Assembly (NCBI GenBank): GCA_035353395.1 | Contig: DAOPZL010000038.1 | Span: 1 to 31,708 of the forward strand | Length of the DNA stretch: 31,708 nucleotides | Direction of reading: 5' to 3' | From: UBA1801 sp035353395 | GTDB taxonomy: Bacteria; Acidobacteriota; Holophagae; Holophagales; Holophagaceae | In this document: piece after piece, positions 1-8,153 of the stretch | Position numbering within the stretch: position 1 is the stretch's first letter | How the letters are laid out: every line of letters begins with the position of its first letter | Notes under the pieces: model-generated | Seen by the model: only the letters and a program-made list of their open reading frames with translations | Databases searched by the model: none | What the model was told of the DNA's origin: nothing | Program-made: the position numbers and the translations under genes

Positions 1-383
1 GGATGGAAACGGATCATGAAGGCCTCCATCACGAGGACCTTGGCGGAGGCGGCCCGCAGCTGCGCGGCGTCCTCCGGGCGCAGGAGCATCGGCTTCTCGC
101 AGAGGACGTGCTTCCCCGCCTCGGCGGCCTCGAGGGTGCAGGGGACGTGCAGGTGGTTGGGGAGCGGGATGTAGACTGCCTCGATTTCGTCGTCCGCCAG
201 GAGTTCCCTGTAGGAGCCGTAGGCCTTCGGGATCCCCAGCCGCACGGCCGCGTCCTGCGCCGACGCGAGCGACCGGGAGGCGATGGCATGGACGCGGCCG
301 CACGCGCTCGCCTGCAGGGCCGGGATGCACTTCATGGTCCCGATCTTTGCGGTGCCGAGCACCCCCCAACGGACCTTTTCCAT
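1..383 (-). CDS. Gfo/Idh/MocA family oxidoreductase, N-terminal part
   Basis: The gene reads leftward from an ATG at 383 and runs off the left edge, so only about 127 N-terminal residues are visible. They begin MEKVRWGVLGTAKIG, a Rossmann dinucleotide-binding turn, and continue through YIPLPNHLH and CEKPM. The EKP motif carries the lysine that is catalytic in the Gfo/Idh/MocA family of NAD(P)-dependent sugar or polyol dehydrogenases. The C-terminal substrate-binding domain lies outside the window, so the substrate cannot be named. It is divergent from the membrane protein gene at 453, with 69 bp between them. The family call is secure; the exact function is unknown. Confidence 0.9.
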   Translation of the reverse strand, partial: MEKVRWGVLGTAKIGTMKCIPALQASACGRVHAIASRSLASAQDAAVRLGIPKAYGSYRELLADDEIEAVYIPLPNHLHVPCTLEAAEAGKHVLCEKPMLLRPEDAAQLRAASAKVLVMEAFMIRFH

Positions 384-452
384 CCCGACGACCTCCGTGG
401 CGTTCCCCCAAGATGCCTCGACTTCCTCCGGCCGACCAGTGAGAATCCGGGC

Positions 453-1061
453 ATGGACCTGTCGATGCGGGGGATGATCTACCTGGCCGTCCTGGCGGCC
501 ATCCTGGCGCTGTTCCGAAGGCTGAAGCGGGCCTTCTGGGTCTTCTCGCTCGCGATCTTCCCGGGCACCTTCTGCCACGAACTCTGCCACCTCTGCGTGG
601 GGGCCGTGCTCAACGGGCGGCCCACGCGCTTCACCCTCGTACCCAGGCGCGAGGGACGATCCTGGGTGATGGGCTCCGTCGCCTTCGCCCATGTCCGCTG
701 GTACAACGCCTTCTTCCTGGGCGCGGCCCCGCTCCTGCTCCTTCCCGCCGCCTGGTCCCTCCTCGCCTGGCGCCTGGGGGGACGGCCTGCCGTGGACTGG
801 AGCGAGGCCCTCTGGCTCTACCTCGCCGCCAACCTCGTCCAGGCATCCCTGCCCTCCCGGCAGGATCTGCGGGTCGCGGCGCGCTCCCCCATCGGCTGGC
901 TGCTGCTGGGCGCAGCGGCCGCCTGGGGATGGGCCCACTTCCGGCAGGGACGTCCGCTCGTGCTACAGCAGGTCCAGGAAACGGGTCTCGCCCTCGCCCA
1001 GTCCCCCTTCCGGAATCCAGGCGCAGGCGTCCGCCTGGGCCAGCCTCACCAGGTCCGCTGA
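453..1061 (+). CDS. Small membrane metalloprotease-like protein (HELCH motif)
   Basis: This is a 202-residue, strongly hydrophobic protein. The open frame extends further upstream, but that part is antisense to the oxidoreductase gene, so I take the ATG at 453 (MDLSMRGMIYL). Hydrophobic segments lie at about residues 8-22, 27-42, 84-106 and 118-132, with another near 145-165. An HExxH zinc motif (HELCH, residues 42-46) sits at the end of the second segment, as in M50-type intramembrane peptidases. A later Asp in PSRQDLR (about 138) could be a third ligand, but that is inference. The protein is much shorter than typical site-2 proteases. Its last 99 bp overlap the 3' end of moeA on the other strand. 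No target protein is evident from the neighbours. Confidence 0.6.
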   Translation: MDLSMRGMIYLAVLAAILALFRRLKRAFWVFSLAIFPGTFCHELCHLCVGAVLNGRPTRFTLVPRREGRSWVMGSVAFAHVRWYNAFFLGAAPLLLLPAAWSLLAWRLGGRPAVDWSEALWLYLAANLVQASLPSRQDLRVAARSPIGWLLLGAAAAWGWAHFRQGRPLVLQQVQETGLALAQSPFRNPGAGVRLGQPHQVR

Positions 1062-2093
1062 GCCCCTGGAGGGGAGCGGATCCAGCAGGGTCCCCCGCCG
1101 CCTGCAGGGGTGCAGCATGGGCCGGTCGCCTCCGTTGGCGACATGGGCCGTGAGGCGGCCGGTGCGCCAAGGGTCGGGCACCCCCCGGCCTTCCAGGCGC
1201 GCCAGCACGACCGGCAGGAAGAGGAGGGCGTTCATGTAGGCGGAGACGGGATTCCCCGGCAGGCACAGGATCACGCGCCCGTCCAGGATGGCCGCGAGGG
1301 TGGGCTTCCCCGGCTTCAGCCGGATCCGGTGGAAGAGGATGCGGGCGCCGATCCGGGCCAGGACCTGGGGCAGGAAGTCCTTCTCTCCCATGGACACCCC
1401 GCCGGCGGTCAGCAGCACCTGGGTGGGGCCCAGCCCCTCCAGGAAGCGCGCGATGGCCTCCGGATCGTCGGGCAGGCGGGGGAGCATGCAGGCTTCGGCG
1501 CCTGCCGCATGGGCCAGGGCGGCCAGCATGGGCCCGTTGGAATCCCGGATCTGGTGCGGACCCGGATCCGCCACCAGCTCGTCGCCGGTGGGCACGACCC
1601 CGACCCGGACGCGCGCCAGGCACGGCAGCGGCGCCCCCACCTGGGCGCGCAGCCCGATCCGGGCGGCGTTCACGGGCGTCCCCTCCCTCAGCAGCAGGTC
1701 CCCGGACTTGGCCTGGCACCCCCGCCGGCGGACGAACTCCCCAGGCTTCGGCGCGTTCCCGGGGACCAGGCATCCGTCCGCCTCCCGGAGCTGTTCCACG
1801 GGTACCACGGCGTCCGCCCCGGCGGGCACCACGGCCCCGGTCATGACCCGCACGCACGTGCCGGGCGCCACCTGCCAGCCGGAGGCGTCGTCCCCGGCGA
1901 AGAGGGTCCCGAGCACGCGGCGCGGCGCGACCCCGTCCCCGGAACGGAGCGCCGCCCCGTCCATGAGGCTGCGGTCCAGGGCCGGGTCGTCCCGGTCCGC
2001 GCGGATGGCGGCCTGGACGGGCGAGGGGACGGCCGCGGCCAGCAGGGAGATGGCTTCGTCGAGGGGGAGCAGCGCCTTTTGCATGAGGATCAT
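963..2093 (-). CDS. moeA: Molybdopterin molybdenumtransferase MoeA
   Basis: MoeA inserts molybdate into adenylylated molybdopterin in the last step of molybdenum cofactor synthesis in the cytoplasm. The 376-residue product shows the family signatures in order: RVMTGAVVPAGADAVVPVE near the middle of domain 1, VVPTGDEL, an IRDSNG segment, GGVSMGEKDF, KPGKPTLA and LPGNPVSAYM. The length is slightly below the usual 400 or so. The start is uncertain: ATG at 2093 (MILMQK) or ATG at 2084 (MQKALL); neither has a strong Shine-Dalgarno sequence. The frame is open back to 2243, but that part looks non-coding. No other molybdenum cofactor gene is adjacent. The 3' end overlaps the HELCH membrane protein gene by 99 bp, tail to tail. 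Confidence 0.93.
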   Translation of the reverse strand: MILMQKALLPLDEAISLLAAAVPSPVQAAIRADRDDPALDRSLMDGAALRSGDGVAPRRVLGTLFAGDDASGWQVAPGTCVRVMTGAVVPAGADAVVPVEQLREADGCLVPGNAPKPGEFVRRRGCQAKSGDLLLREGTPVNAARIGLRAQVGAPLPCLARVRVGVVPTGDELVADPGPHQIRDSNGPMLAALAHAAGAEACMLPRLPDDPEAIARFLEGLGPTQVLLTAGGVSMGEKDFLPQVLARIGARILFHRIRLKPGKPTLAAILDGRVILCLPGNPVSAYMNALLFLPVVLARLEGRGVPDPWRTGRLTAHVANGGDRPMLHPCRRRGTLLDPLPSRGSADLVRLAQADACAWIPEGGLGEGETRFLDLL

Positions 2094-2132
2094 GGTAGGA
2101 GCATCCGCGGCGACGGAAATGAACTCGATGGG

Positions 2133-2161
2133 AAATCCAGTTCTCCTAGTAGAATTGTCAA
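2133..2161 (-). promoter_or_regulatory. Candidate sigma-70 promoter for moeA
   Basis: Reading the minus strand, a perfect TTGACA (2161-2156) is followed after 17 bases by GGATTT (2138-2133). The -35 is consensus but the -10 is poor. It lies 40 bp upstream of the moeA start, in the divergent region between moeA and the flavoprotein gene. This is weak evidence from base matching only. Confidence 0.3.
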
Positions 2162-2260
2162 TGTTCGCGATCCTTCCGAGGTTCTCGAAAATCCAAGGGC
2201 TCGCAGGAGTCCGCGGAGATGTGGGTGATCGCTCGCAGACCACACGCGGAGGCAGACGTC

Positions 2261-4015
2261 ATGACAGGTTTTCCCAGGCTGCGCCTGGACATGCAGAAGG
2301 AGCCCCTGGTGCTCCAGGGCTGGTTCCCCCCCCAGGCCGAACTCCTGGCCGCGGGCCTCGCGGAAGCCGGCGGGCTGGGCGTGATCCGGGTCTCCGCGTT
2401 CCCGGACATTTCCCACCTGGAGGCGCGTCTGGAGGCCCTCGCCGCCGTGAAGGGACAGATCGGCCTTGACCTGAAGGGGCTCCTCGGCCGTTTCGAGGAG
2501 GTCGTCGAGGTCGCGAAGCGCCGCGGCGTCTCCTTCCTGGTCCACGGCACGCAGCTCAAGGAGGCCTTCAGGAAGCGGCTCGACGAGTGCGAGATGCCCC
2601 GGCTGGTCCGGGTGGAGAACCTGGAGGAGGCGCTCGTGGCCTACCGCGAGGGCGCCCATGCCCTGGTCGTGGCCGGGAAGGCCTCCCTGCGGCAGAAGCT
2701 GGCCGAGATCCGGGCCCACCTGCCCCTGCCCTTGATCCCGGAGGCCTCCCAGGACGCGGCGGACGCCGCCGATCTCCTGGGCCAGCCTGGCGTGGCGGGC
2801 CTGCAGATCCGCTCCCCCCAGACCCTCCGCGAAGGGGTCCAGGAAGGAATCCACGGGTTCCCCAAGGCCCTGCCCGACCATCTCCACCGCGCCATGGAGG
2901 ACGTCCGTCCTCCCTTGCCGCCCTTGAAGATCCGCGATTTCGAAGTGCCCTACCCCATCTTCCAGGGCGGCATGGGCGTGGGCATCTCCTGGGAGCGCCT
3001 GGCGGGCGCGACGGCCAAGGCGGGCCTCGTGGGCATCGTGTCGGCCATCGGCACGGGCTACCGCTACCCGGACATGGTCACCTCCCTCGAAGGCCGGCCC
3101 GTCGGCCCCGAGAACATGAACTGCGGGCCGGCCCTCCGCCGGATCATGGAGGAGGCCATCGGCAACGCAGGCCCGAACGGCATCGTCGGAGTGAACATCC
3201 TCTGCGCCATCACCGGCTATGAGCAGGTGGTGCGGGAGGCCGTGGCCGCCGGCGCGCGCGTGGTCATCTCCGGCGCCGGCCTCCCCATGGCCCTGCCCGA
3301 CTACGCGGCCTCCTCCAACGCGGCGCTGGTGCCCATCGTCTCCTCGGACCGGGCCCTGAAGCTGATCTGCAAGAGCTGGCAGAAGAAGTACAACCGCCTG
3401 CCGGACGCCGTGGTGCTGGAAGGCCCCGAATCCGGCGGCCACCAGGGCTTCTCCGTGGAGCAGTGCGGGGATCCCGCCTACGCCCTGGAATCCCTCCTGG
3501 GCCCCGTGGTGGAGGAGCGCGACCGGTGGGGCACCTTCCCGGTGATCGCGGCAGGAGGCGTCTGGGACCGGGCCGACATCGACCGGCTGATGGCTTCCGG
3601 GGCCGGCGGAGTCCAGATGGGCACCCGCTTCATCGGCACCTTCGAGTGCGACGCGGCCATGGAGTTCAAGACCACCGTGCTGCAGGCAGGCAAGGAGGAC
3701 ATCGCCCTGGTGAAGTCCCCCGTGGGCATGCCCGGAAGGGCGGTCCAGACGGAGCTGCAGCAGCGCATCAGGCGCGGGGACGCGCCCGCCATCAAGTGCA
3801 TCAGCCACTGCCTCCATCCCTGCAACAAGGGCGAAGGCGCCCGGGAAGTGGGCTACTGCATCGCCGACCGCCTGGACGACGCGCGCACCGGGATCAAGGA
3901 CACCGGCCTCTTCTTCACCGGCAGCAACGGCTGGAAGCTCCAGGACTACCTCCCGGTCCAGGAGCTGGTGGAGGAACTCACCGGCGACTATGGACTGCGG
4001 CGGGTGAAGGCTTAG
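2261..4015 (+). CDS. Nitronate monooxygenase/FabK-like flavoprotein with a duplicated N-terminal barrel
   Basis: The gene starts at ATG 2261 with GGAGG at 2248-2252, giving 584 residues. From about residue 222 it is a full NPD/2-nitropropane dioxygenase-type TIM barrel: YPIFQGGMGVGISWERLAG, VVISGAGLP, GPESGGHQGF (FMN loop with the catalytic-type His), VIAAGGVWDRADIDRLMA and GVQMGTRFIGT. A cysteine-rich tail (CISHCLHPC, then GYCIA) follows, as seen in many bacterial members. Members oxidise nitronates or act as NAD(P)H flavin oxidoreductases, and related FabK enzymes reduce enoyl-ACP, so the substrate here is open. Residues 1-220 are unusual: they look like a second, compact, degenerate copy of the same barrel, with LVLQGWFPP, LAEAGGLGVI, VSFLVHGTQL and GVAGLQIRSP in matching order but without the GGHQGF loop. 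The gene stands just upstream of rel (47 bp). Confidence 0.85.
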   Translation: MTGFPRLRLDMQKEPLVLQGWFPPQAELLAAGLAEAGGLGVIRVSAFPDISHLEARLEALAAVKGQIGLDLKGLLGRFEEVVEVAKRRGVSFLVHGTQLKEAFRKRLDECEMPRLVRVENLEEALVAYREGAHALVVAGKASLRQKLAEIRAHLPLPLIPEASQDAADAADLLGQPGVAGLQIRSPQTLREGVQEGIHGFPKALPDHLHRAMEDVRPPLPPLKIRDFEVPYPIFQGGMGVGISWERLAGATAKAGLVGIVSAIGTGYRYPDMVTSLEGRPVGPENMNCGPALRRIMEEAIGNAGPNGIVGVNILCAITGYEQVVREAVAAGARVVISGAGLPMALPDYAASSNAALVPIVSSDRALKLICKSWQKKYNRLPDAVVLEGPESGGHQGFSVEQCGDPAYALESLLGPVVEERDRWGTFPVIAAGGVWDRADIDRLMASGAGGVQMGTRFIGTFECDAAMEFKTTVLQAGKEDIALVKSPVGMPGRAVQTELQQRIRRGDAPAIKCISHCLHPCNKGEGAREVGYCIADRLDDARTGIKDTGLFFTGSNGWKLQDYLPVQELVEELTGDYGLRRVKA

Positions 4016-4062
4016 CCAAGTGCCCCCTGGCACGAACGGGCCTGATACCGCAAACTGTTCAT

Positions 4063-6300
4063 ATGGCGGAGGGCGACAGTAGATCCAGGGAGACCGTCCT
4101 CCGGGACGGAGGGGATCTTTCGCCTTGCAGTCCCGACGCGAACCTCACCCTGGAGGGCGCCTTCCTGCAGGTGAAGGAGGCCTTCCTGGCGCACCACCCC
4201 GACGGCGACCTGGGGCTCCTGGAGCGGGCCTTCAAGGTCGGGAAGACCATGCACGCCAACCAGCGGCGCATCAGCGGGGAGCCCTACTTCTTCCATCCCC
4301 TGGCCGTGGCCAGGAGCCTCGCGGAATGGCGGCTGGACGCGGTGAGCGTGGCCTGCGGCATCCTCCACGACACGGTGGAGGACACCCTCATGACCCAGGA
4401 GGAGGTCCGGAAGCAGTTCGGGGAGGAAGTCGCCGAGATCGTGGACGGGCTGACCAAGCTGTCCAAGCTGGACTTCGCCGACCGGACCCTGCTGAACGCG
4501 GAGAACGTGCGCAAGCTGCTGGTGGCCATGGGCAAGGACGTGCGCGTGCTGGTGGTCAAGCTGGCGGACCGGCTCCACAACATGCGGACCCTCAGTTCCA
4601 TGCGGGAGGAGAAGCGGCGGCGCATCTCCCACGAGACCATGGAGCTCTACGCCCCCCTGGCGAACCGGCTGGGCATGGGGGCCGTGCGGGCGGAACTCGA
4701 GGACCTGGCCTTCGCCACCCTCGAGCCGGAGCGTTTCGAGGAGCTCAAGCAGGCCATCGAGACCAAGCGGAAGAAGAACGCCTCCATGATCGAGGGGATC
4801 AAGAAGAGCCTCGAGGGGATCCTCGTGGCCTACGACATCAAGGCCCAGGTCACCTACCGCGCCAAGCACTACTACGGCATCTGGCGGAAGATGGGCATCC
4901 AGGAGAAGTCCCTGGAGGACATCCACGACTGGCTCGCCTACCGCATCATCTGCCCCGACCGGGCCTCCTGCTACACGGCCATGGGGCTGGTCCACTCCCT
5001 CTACCGGCCCATCCCCGGCCGGTTCAAGGACTACATCAGCCTGCCGAAGGACAACGGCTACCAGAGCATCCACACCAGCGTGCTCATGCCCAGCGGGGAT
5101 TCCTTCGAGGTGCAGATCCGCACGGAGGAGATGCACGAGCATGCCGAGGCCGGCATCGCCTCCCACTGGACCTACAAGGAGGGGCGGATCGCCAACCGGC
5201 AGGAGATCAACCAGACCTCCTTCCTGCGCCGGATGGTCGAACTGCACCAGGAATCCAAGGACAGCCGCGACTTGGTGGCGAACCTGAAGGGCGAGCTGGT
5301 CTTCCAGCGCATCCAGGTGTTCACCCCCAAGGGGGACCTGCGCAGCCTGCCGGAGGGGTCCACCCCCATCGACTTCGCCTACGCCATCCACACGGAGGTG
5401 GGCCACCACTGCGTGGGCGCGAAGGTCAACAGCCGCATGGTGCCCCTCCGCCACATCCTGCAGAGCGGCGACCGGGTGGAGATCATCACCCGCCCCGACC
5501 ACAAGCCCTCCAGGGACTGGCTGGCCGTGGTCAAGTCGGCCCACGCCCGGTCGAAGATCCAGGCCTTCATCCGCGAGGAGGAGCGGAAGCACGCCATCAA
5601 CATGGGCAAGGACCGCCTGGAGCGCGAGGCGAGGGCCGCCAGCATCCACCTGGAGAACGTGGACGTCCACGCGACCCTGGAGACCCGGCTCAAGGAGCTC
5701 AAGTACCAGTCCTGGGAGGCCTACTACGCGGCGGTGGGATTCGGGCGCATCACGGTGCACCGCCTCCTGGAGCCCCTGCTGCCGGAGACCCAGGGAGAAA
5801 GGGCCGAGAAGGCCCTCGCCCCCACGGAAGACACGGTACTGGTGGACAACAACCTGGGCGTGCTCTACATGCTGGCCAAGTGCTGCAAGCCCATCTGGGG
5901 GGACGAGATCGTCGGCTACACCACCCGCGGCCGGGGCATCTCGATCCACCGGTCCAACTGCCCCCACCTCATCTCCTCGGCCCTGAGCCCCGAACGCCGG
6001 GTGAGCGTGGCCTGGAGCCGGCAGACCAAGGGCCTCTACGACACGGAGATCGTCATCAGCTCCGACGACCGGTCCGGCATGGTGGCGGCCGTGTCCAACG
6101 CCATCCAGCACGAAGGCTTCAGCATCCAGCGGTTCACCTGCACCACCGGGGAAGGGGCGGCGGTCATGTACGTGGCCCTGCGCGTCCGGGACCGGGCCCA
6201 CATCGTGGAACTCATGAGCGTCATCCGCAAGGTCAAGGGGATCTTCACCGTCGAGCGGGTGAGGGGATCCGTCTTCGGGAGCGTGAAGAGTGACCACTGA
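4063..6300 (+). CDS. Bifunctional (p)ppGpp synthetase/hydrolase, Rel/SpoT family
   Basis: This is a 745-residue full-length long RSH enzyme, which makes and degrades the stringent-response alarmone ppGpp. The hydrolase domain has FFHPLAVA and HDTVEDT (HD at residues 102-103), which argues for active hydrolysis. The synthetase domain carries the RFKD motif (about 320-323) typical of bifunctional rather than RelA-only enzymes (which have EFDD), then NGYQSIHT and EVQIRT with the catalytic-type Glu near 349. A TGS domain begins near 419 (VFTPKGDLRSLPEGSTPIDFAYAI), and an ACT domain occupies about 658-740. The ATG at 4063 (MAEGDS) has no clear ribosome site, but the upstream in-frame sequence belongs to a shadow of the flavoprotein gene. 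It overlaps the Nudix gene by 11 bp, suggesting translational coupling. No second long RSH is seen in the window. Confidence 0.95.
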   Translation: MAEGDSRSRETVLRDGGDLSPCSPDANLTLEGAFLQVKEAFLAHHPDGDLGLLERAFKVGKTMHANQRRISGEPYFFHPLAVARSLAEWRLDAVSVACGILHDTVEDTLMTQEEVRKQFGEEVAEIVDGLTKLSKLDFADRTLLNAENVRKLLVAMGKDVRVLVVKLADRLHNMRTLSSMREEKRRRISHETMELYAPLANRLGMGAVRAELEDLAFATLEPERFEELKQAIETKRKKNASMIEGIKKSLEGILVAYDIKAQVTYRAKHYYGIWRKMGIQEKSLEDIHDWLAYRIICPDRASCYTAMGLVHSLYRPIPGRFKDYISLPKDNGYQSIHTSVLMPSGDSFEVQIRTEEMHEHAEAGIASHWTYKEGRIANRQEINQTSFLRRMVELHQESKDSRDLVANLKGELVFQRIQVFTPKGDLRSLPEGSTPIDFAYAIHTEVGHHCVGAKVNSRMVPLRHILQSGDRVEIITRPDHKPSRDWLAVVKSAHARSKIQAFIREEERKHAINMGKDRLEREARAASIHLENVDVHATLETRLKELKYQSWEAYYAAVGFGRITVHRLLEPLLPETQGERAEKALAPTEDTVLVDNNLGVLYMLAKCCKPIWGDEIVGYTTRGRGISIHRSNCPHLISSALSPERRVSVAWSRQTKGLYDTEIVISSDDRSGMVAAVSNAIQHEGFSIQRFTCTTGEGAAVMYVALRVRDRAHIVELMSVIRKVKGIFTVERVRGSVFGSVKSDH

Positions 6301-6928
6301 AGGCCCGGTGGACGCCTGGCAGCCGCCCGCCGAGGCGCCGCGGGTCCCCTGGGAACGGATCGAGCGGAGCCTGCGCCTCGCCCACCGGGGCGCGAACCCC
6401 CACTTGATGAGCGTCCTGACGCCGTCCCTGGCCCGGCGCGCCGCCGTGGCCGTGGTGCTCTGGGGGGATGCGGCGGGCGCCCGCAAGCTCGTCCTCGTCC
6501 AGCGCGGCTTCGGAGCGCCCCACCACGCGGGCGAGCTCGCCTTCCCAGGGGGCATGGAGGAAGCCGGCGACCGGGACCTCCCCTGCACCGCCCGGCGGGA
6601 GCTCGGCGAGGAGCTGGGGATCAGGGACGGGCTGTGGGAGATCGGCTGCTTCCCGGACGGCGTCGCCAAGTCCCGCACGCGCTTCACGCCCGTGTTCTTC
6701 CGCTGGGAGGTCCCCGAGCCCAGGTTCGAGATCGGCTACGAGATCAAGGAGGCGATCCTCCTGCCCCTCGGGCCGCTCATGACGGCCCCCTGGACGCTGC
6801 AGGACCTCGTGCGGGAGGGCCGCGCATTCACGATTCCCAGGCTGGAGCTTCCGGCCGCGCCCCTCTGGGGAGCCACGGCCTTCATCCTGAAGGCCTGGCT
6901 GGACCTGCTGCAGGCGGCAGGCGCGTGA
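6290..6928 (+). CDS. Nudix hydrolase, CoA pyrophosphatase (NudL)-like
   Basis: This 212-residue Nudix protein starts at GTG 6290 inside the end of rel, with GGGAG at 6278-6282 as ribosome site. The Nudix box reads GGMEEAGDRDLP followed by ARRELGEELGI. The one-residue-longer spacing between the first Gly and REL, together with HHAGELAFPGG just before it, matches what I recall of the NudL/CoA-diphosphatase (UPF0035) subfamily. Family members split CoA into 3',5'-ADP and phosphopantetheine. An Arg replaces the box Glu that normally follows GX5, so catalysis should not be assumed from the box alone. Coupling to rel is notable because some Nudix enzymes act on nucleotide alarmones, but a ppGpp substrate is only speculation here. 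Confidence 0.85.
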   Translation: MTTEGPVDAWQPPAEAPRVPWERIERSLRLAHRGANPHLMSVLTPSLARRAAVAVVLWGDAAGARKLVLVQRGFGAPHHAGELAFPGGMEEAGDRDLPCTARRELGEELGIRDGLWEIGCFPDGVAKSRTRFTPVFFRWEVPEPRFEIGYEIKEAILLPLGPLMTAPWTLQDLVREGRAFTIPRLELPAAPLWGATAFILKAWLDLLQAAGA

Positions 6929-7021
6929 CCGGGAAGGACGCGGCGGCGCACGAATCCCCTTCCCGCTCCCCAGGTCTGATATGCTGATCCGTCTCCGTGG
7001 TATTTATTGGGGTCTGCACAC

Positions 7022-7222
7022 GTGAAATTCCTCAGCAGCCATGTGATCCACTTCTTCGTCATGGGCGGAGGCCTTGCCCTGGTCCTGGGGATGCTCACGC
7101 CCACCCTGCGGCCCGAACGCACCCGGGCCAGCATCCTGAAGTACTTCGGCGGCCTCGTGGGGATCGGGCTCGTCCTGGCCTGGATCATGTATCTGTTCCC
7201 CCGGAATCCGGTGCGCTTCTGA
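7022..7222 (+). CDS. 66-residue two-helix membrane protein, unknown
   Basis: This small protein is read from GTG 7022 with GGGG at 7009-7012 upstream; TTG 7007 is an alternative start. It begins VKFLSSHVIHFFVMGGG and has two hydrophobic stretches, about residues 8-26 and 44-62, joined by a basic loop (LRPERTRASILKY). The stop is only 4 bp before the ATG of the YihY-family gene, so the two are probably co-translated. I do not recognise the family. A role with the downstream membrane protein is an inference from position alone. Confidence 0.65.
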   Translation: MKFLSSHVIHFFVMGGGLALVLGMLTPTLRPERTRASILKYFGGLVGIGLVLAWIMYLFPRNPVRF

Positions 7223-7226
7223 GGCC

Positions 7227-8153
7227 ATGCTGCAGGCCGTCGAGGACCGTGCGAGAGCCCTTGCGAACCGCCTGATCAAGGGCTGGCTGCGCCTCATCCA
7301 CCGGATCCCGCCCCTGCAGTTCGCCTGGGAGGTGGTCCGGAAGTTCCACCGGGACGACTGCCTCAGCTATGCGGCCAGCGTCAGCTTCTTCCTGACCATC
7401 TCGCTCATCCCCCTGGCCACGCTCTTCTTCAAGCTCATGACCGTGGTGCTCGGGAGCGGTGCGGCCTACAGCCTGCGGCTGCAGAGAGCGATCCTGGAGA
7501 TGTACCCCTTCCTGCCCGACAACTTCATCCGCAACACCATCGCCCAGACCCGGCGGATCGACGAATGGAGCATCGCGTGGATCGTGCTCCTCGTGGGCGG
7601 CAACTGGGGCGTGACGCAGCTGGACCGGTCGCTGTCCCACATCTTCGGGCTGCGGGCGAAACGGCACCGGCAGACCCGGAGGCACTACTTCCTGCGCCGG
7701 TTCGGCGTGGTGCTGGCCGGACTGGCCTTCGTGGTGATCCTCCTCTCCGCGGGATTCGAGTGGAGCCTGAGACGCCACGCCATGCTGCCCCCTTCCGCCG
7801 CCATCACCCTCCTGCCCGCCCTGCTGGGGCTCCTGCTCATCACGATCATCCTGCAGCACCTGCCGAGGCGGCACGTGGCCTTCCGCCACGCCTTCTTCGG
7901 GGCGTCCGTGACCACCGTGCTCTGGTGGGGGGCGAAGGGGCTGTTCGGCCTCTACTACGAGCGCGCCAGGGAACTGACCTGGGGCATCCTCTACGGCTCC
8001 CTGGGCAGCATGATGGCCGCCCTCCTCTTCCTCTACTACAGCTGCTGCATCTTCCTGCTGGGCGCGGAGGTCACCGCCGCCTTCTACCGGCACGGCACGG
8101 TCCCGGCCCGCGGCGGCCGGCCGAAGTCGGATCAGTCCGAGTCCCGCCCGTAG
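7227..8153 (+). CDS. YihY/virulence factor BrkB family inner-membrane protein
   Basis: This 308-residue polytopic membrane protein has the typical YihY pattern: an N-terminal amphipathic part, then DDCLSYAASVSFFLTISLIPLA (first helix, about residues 45-70), IAWIVLLVGGNWGVTQLD, a basic loop, and further helices at about 155-175, 190-210, 220-240 and 250-275. The last one ends ILLGAE-like (IFLLGAEVTAAFYRHG). The family was once annotated as ribonuclease BN; that assignment is wrong and the true role is unknown. The start ATG 7227 lies 4 bp after the small membrane protein gene. The last 22 bp overlap the 3' end of the sigma-54 regulator gene, tail to tail. A second, longer YihY protein lies at 22716-24272. 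Confidence 0.88.
   Translation: MLQAVEDRARALANRLIKGWLRLIHRIPPLQFAWEVVRKFHRDDCLSYAASVSFFLTISLIPLATLFFKLMTVVLGSGAAYSLRLQRAILEMYPFLPDNFIRNTIAQTRRIDEWSIAWIVLLVGGNWGVTQLDRSLSHIFGLRAKRHRQTRRHYFLRRFGVVLAGLAFVVILLSAGFEWSLRRHAMLPPSAAITLLPALLGLLLITIILQHLPRRHVAFRHAFFGASVTTVLWWGAKGLFGLYYERARELTWGILYGSLGSMMAALLFLYYSCCIFLLGAEVTAAFYRHGTVPARGGRPKSDQSESRP

Noticed and set aside
3..452. N-terminal extension of the HELCH membrane protein gene back to base 3
   Set aside because: That stretch is exactly antisense to the real oxidoreductase gene, and its translation has no hydrophobic or conserved features. The natural start is ATG 453.
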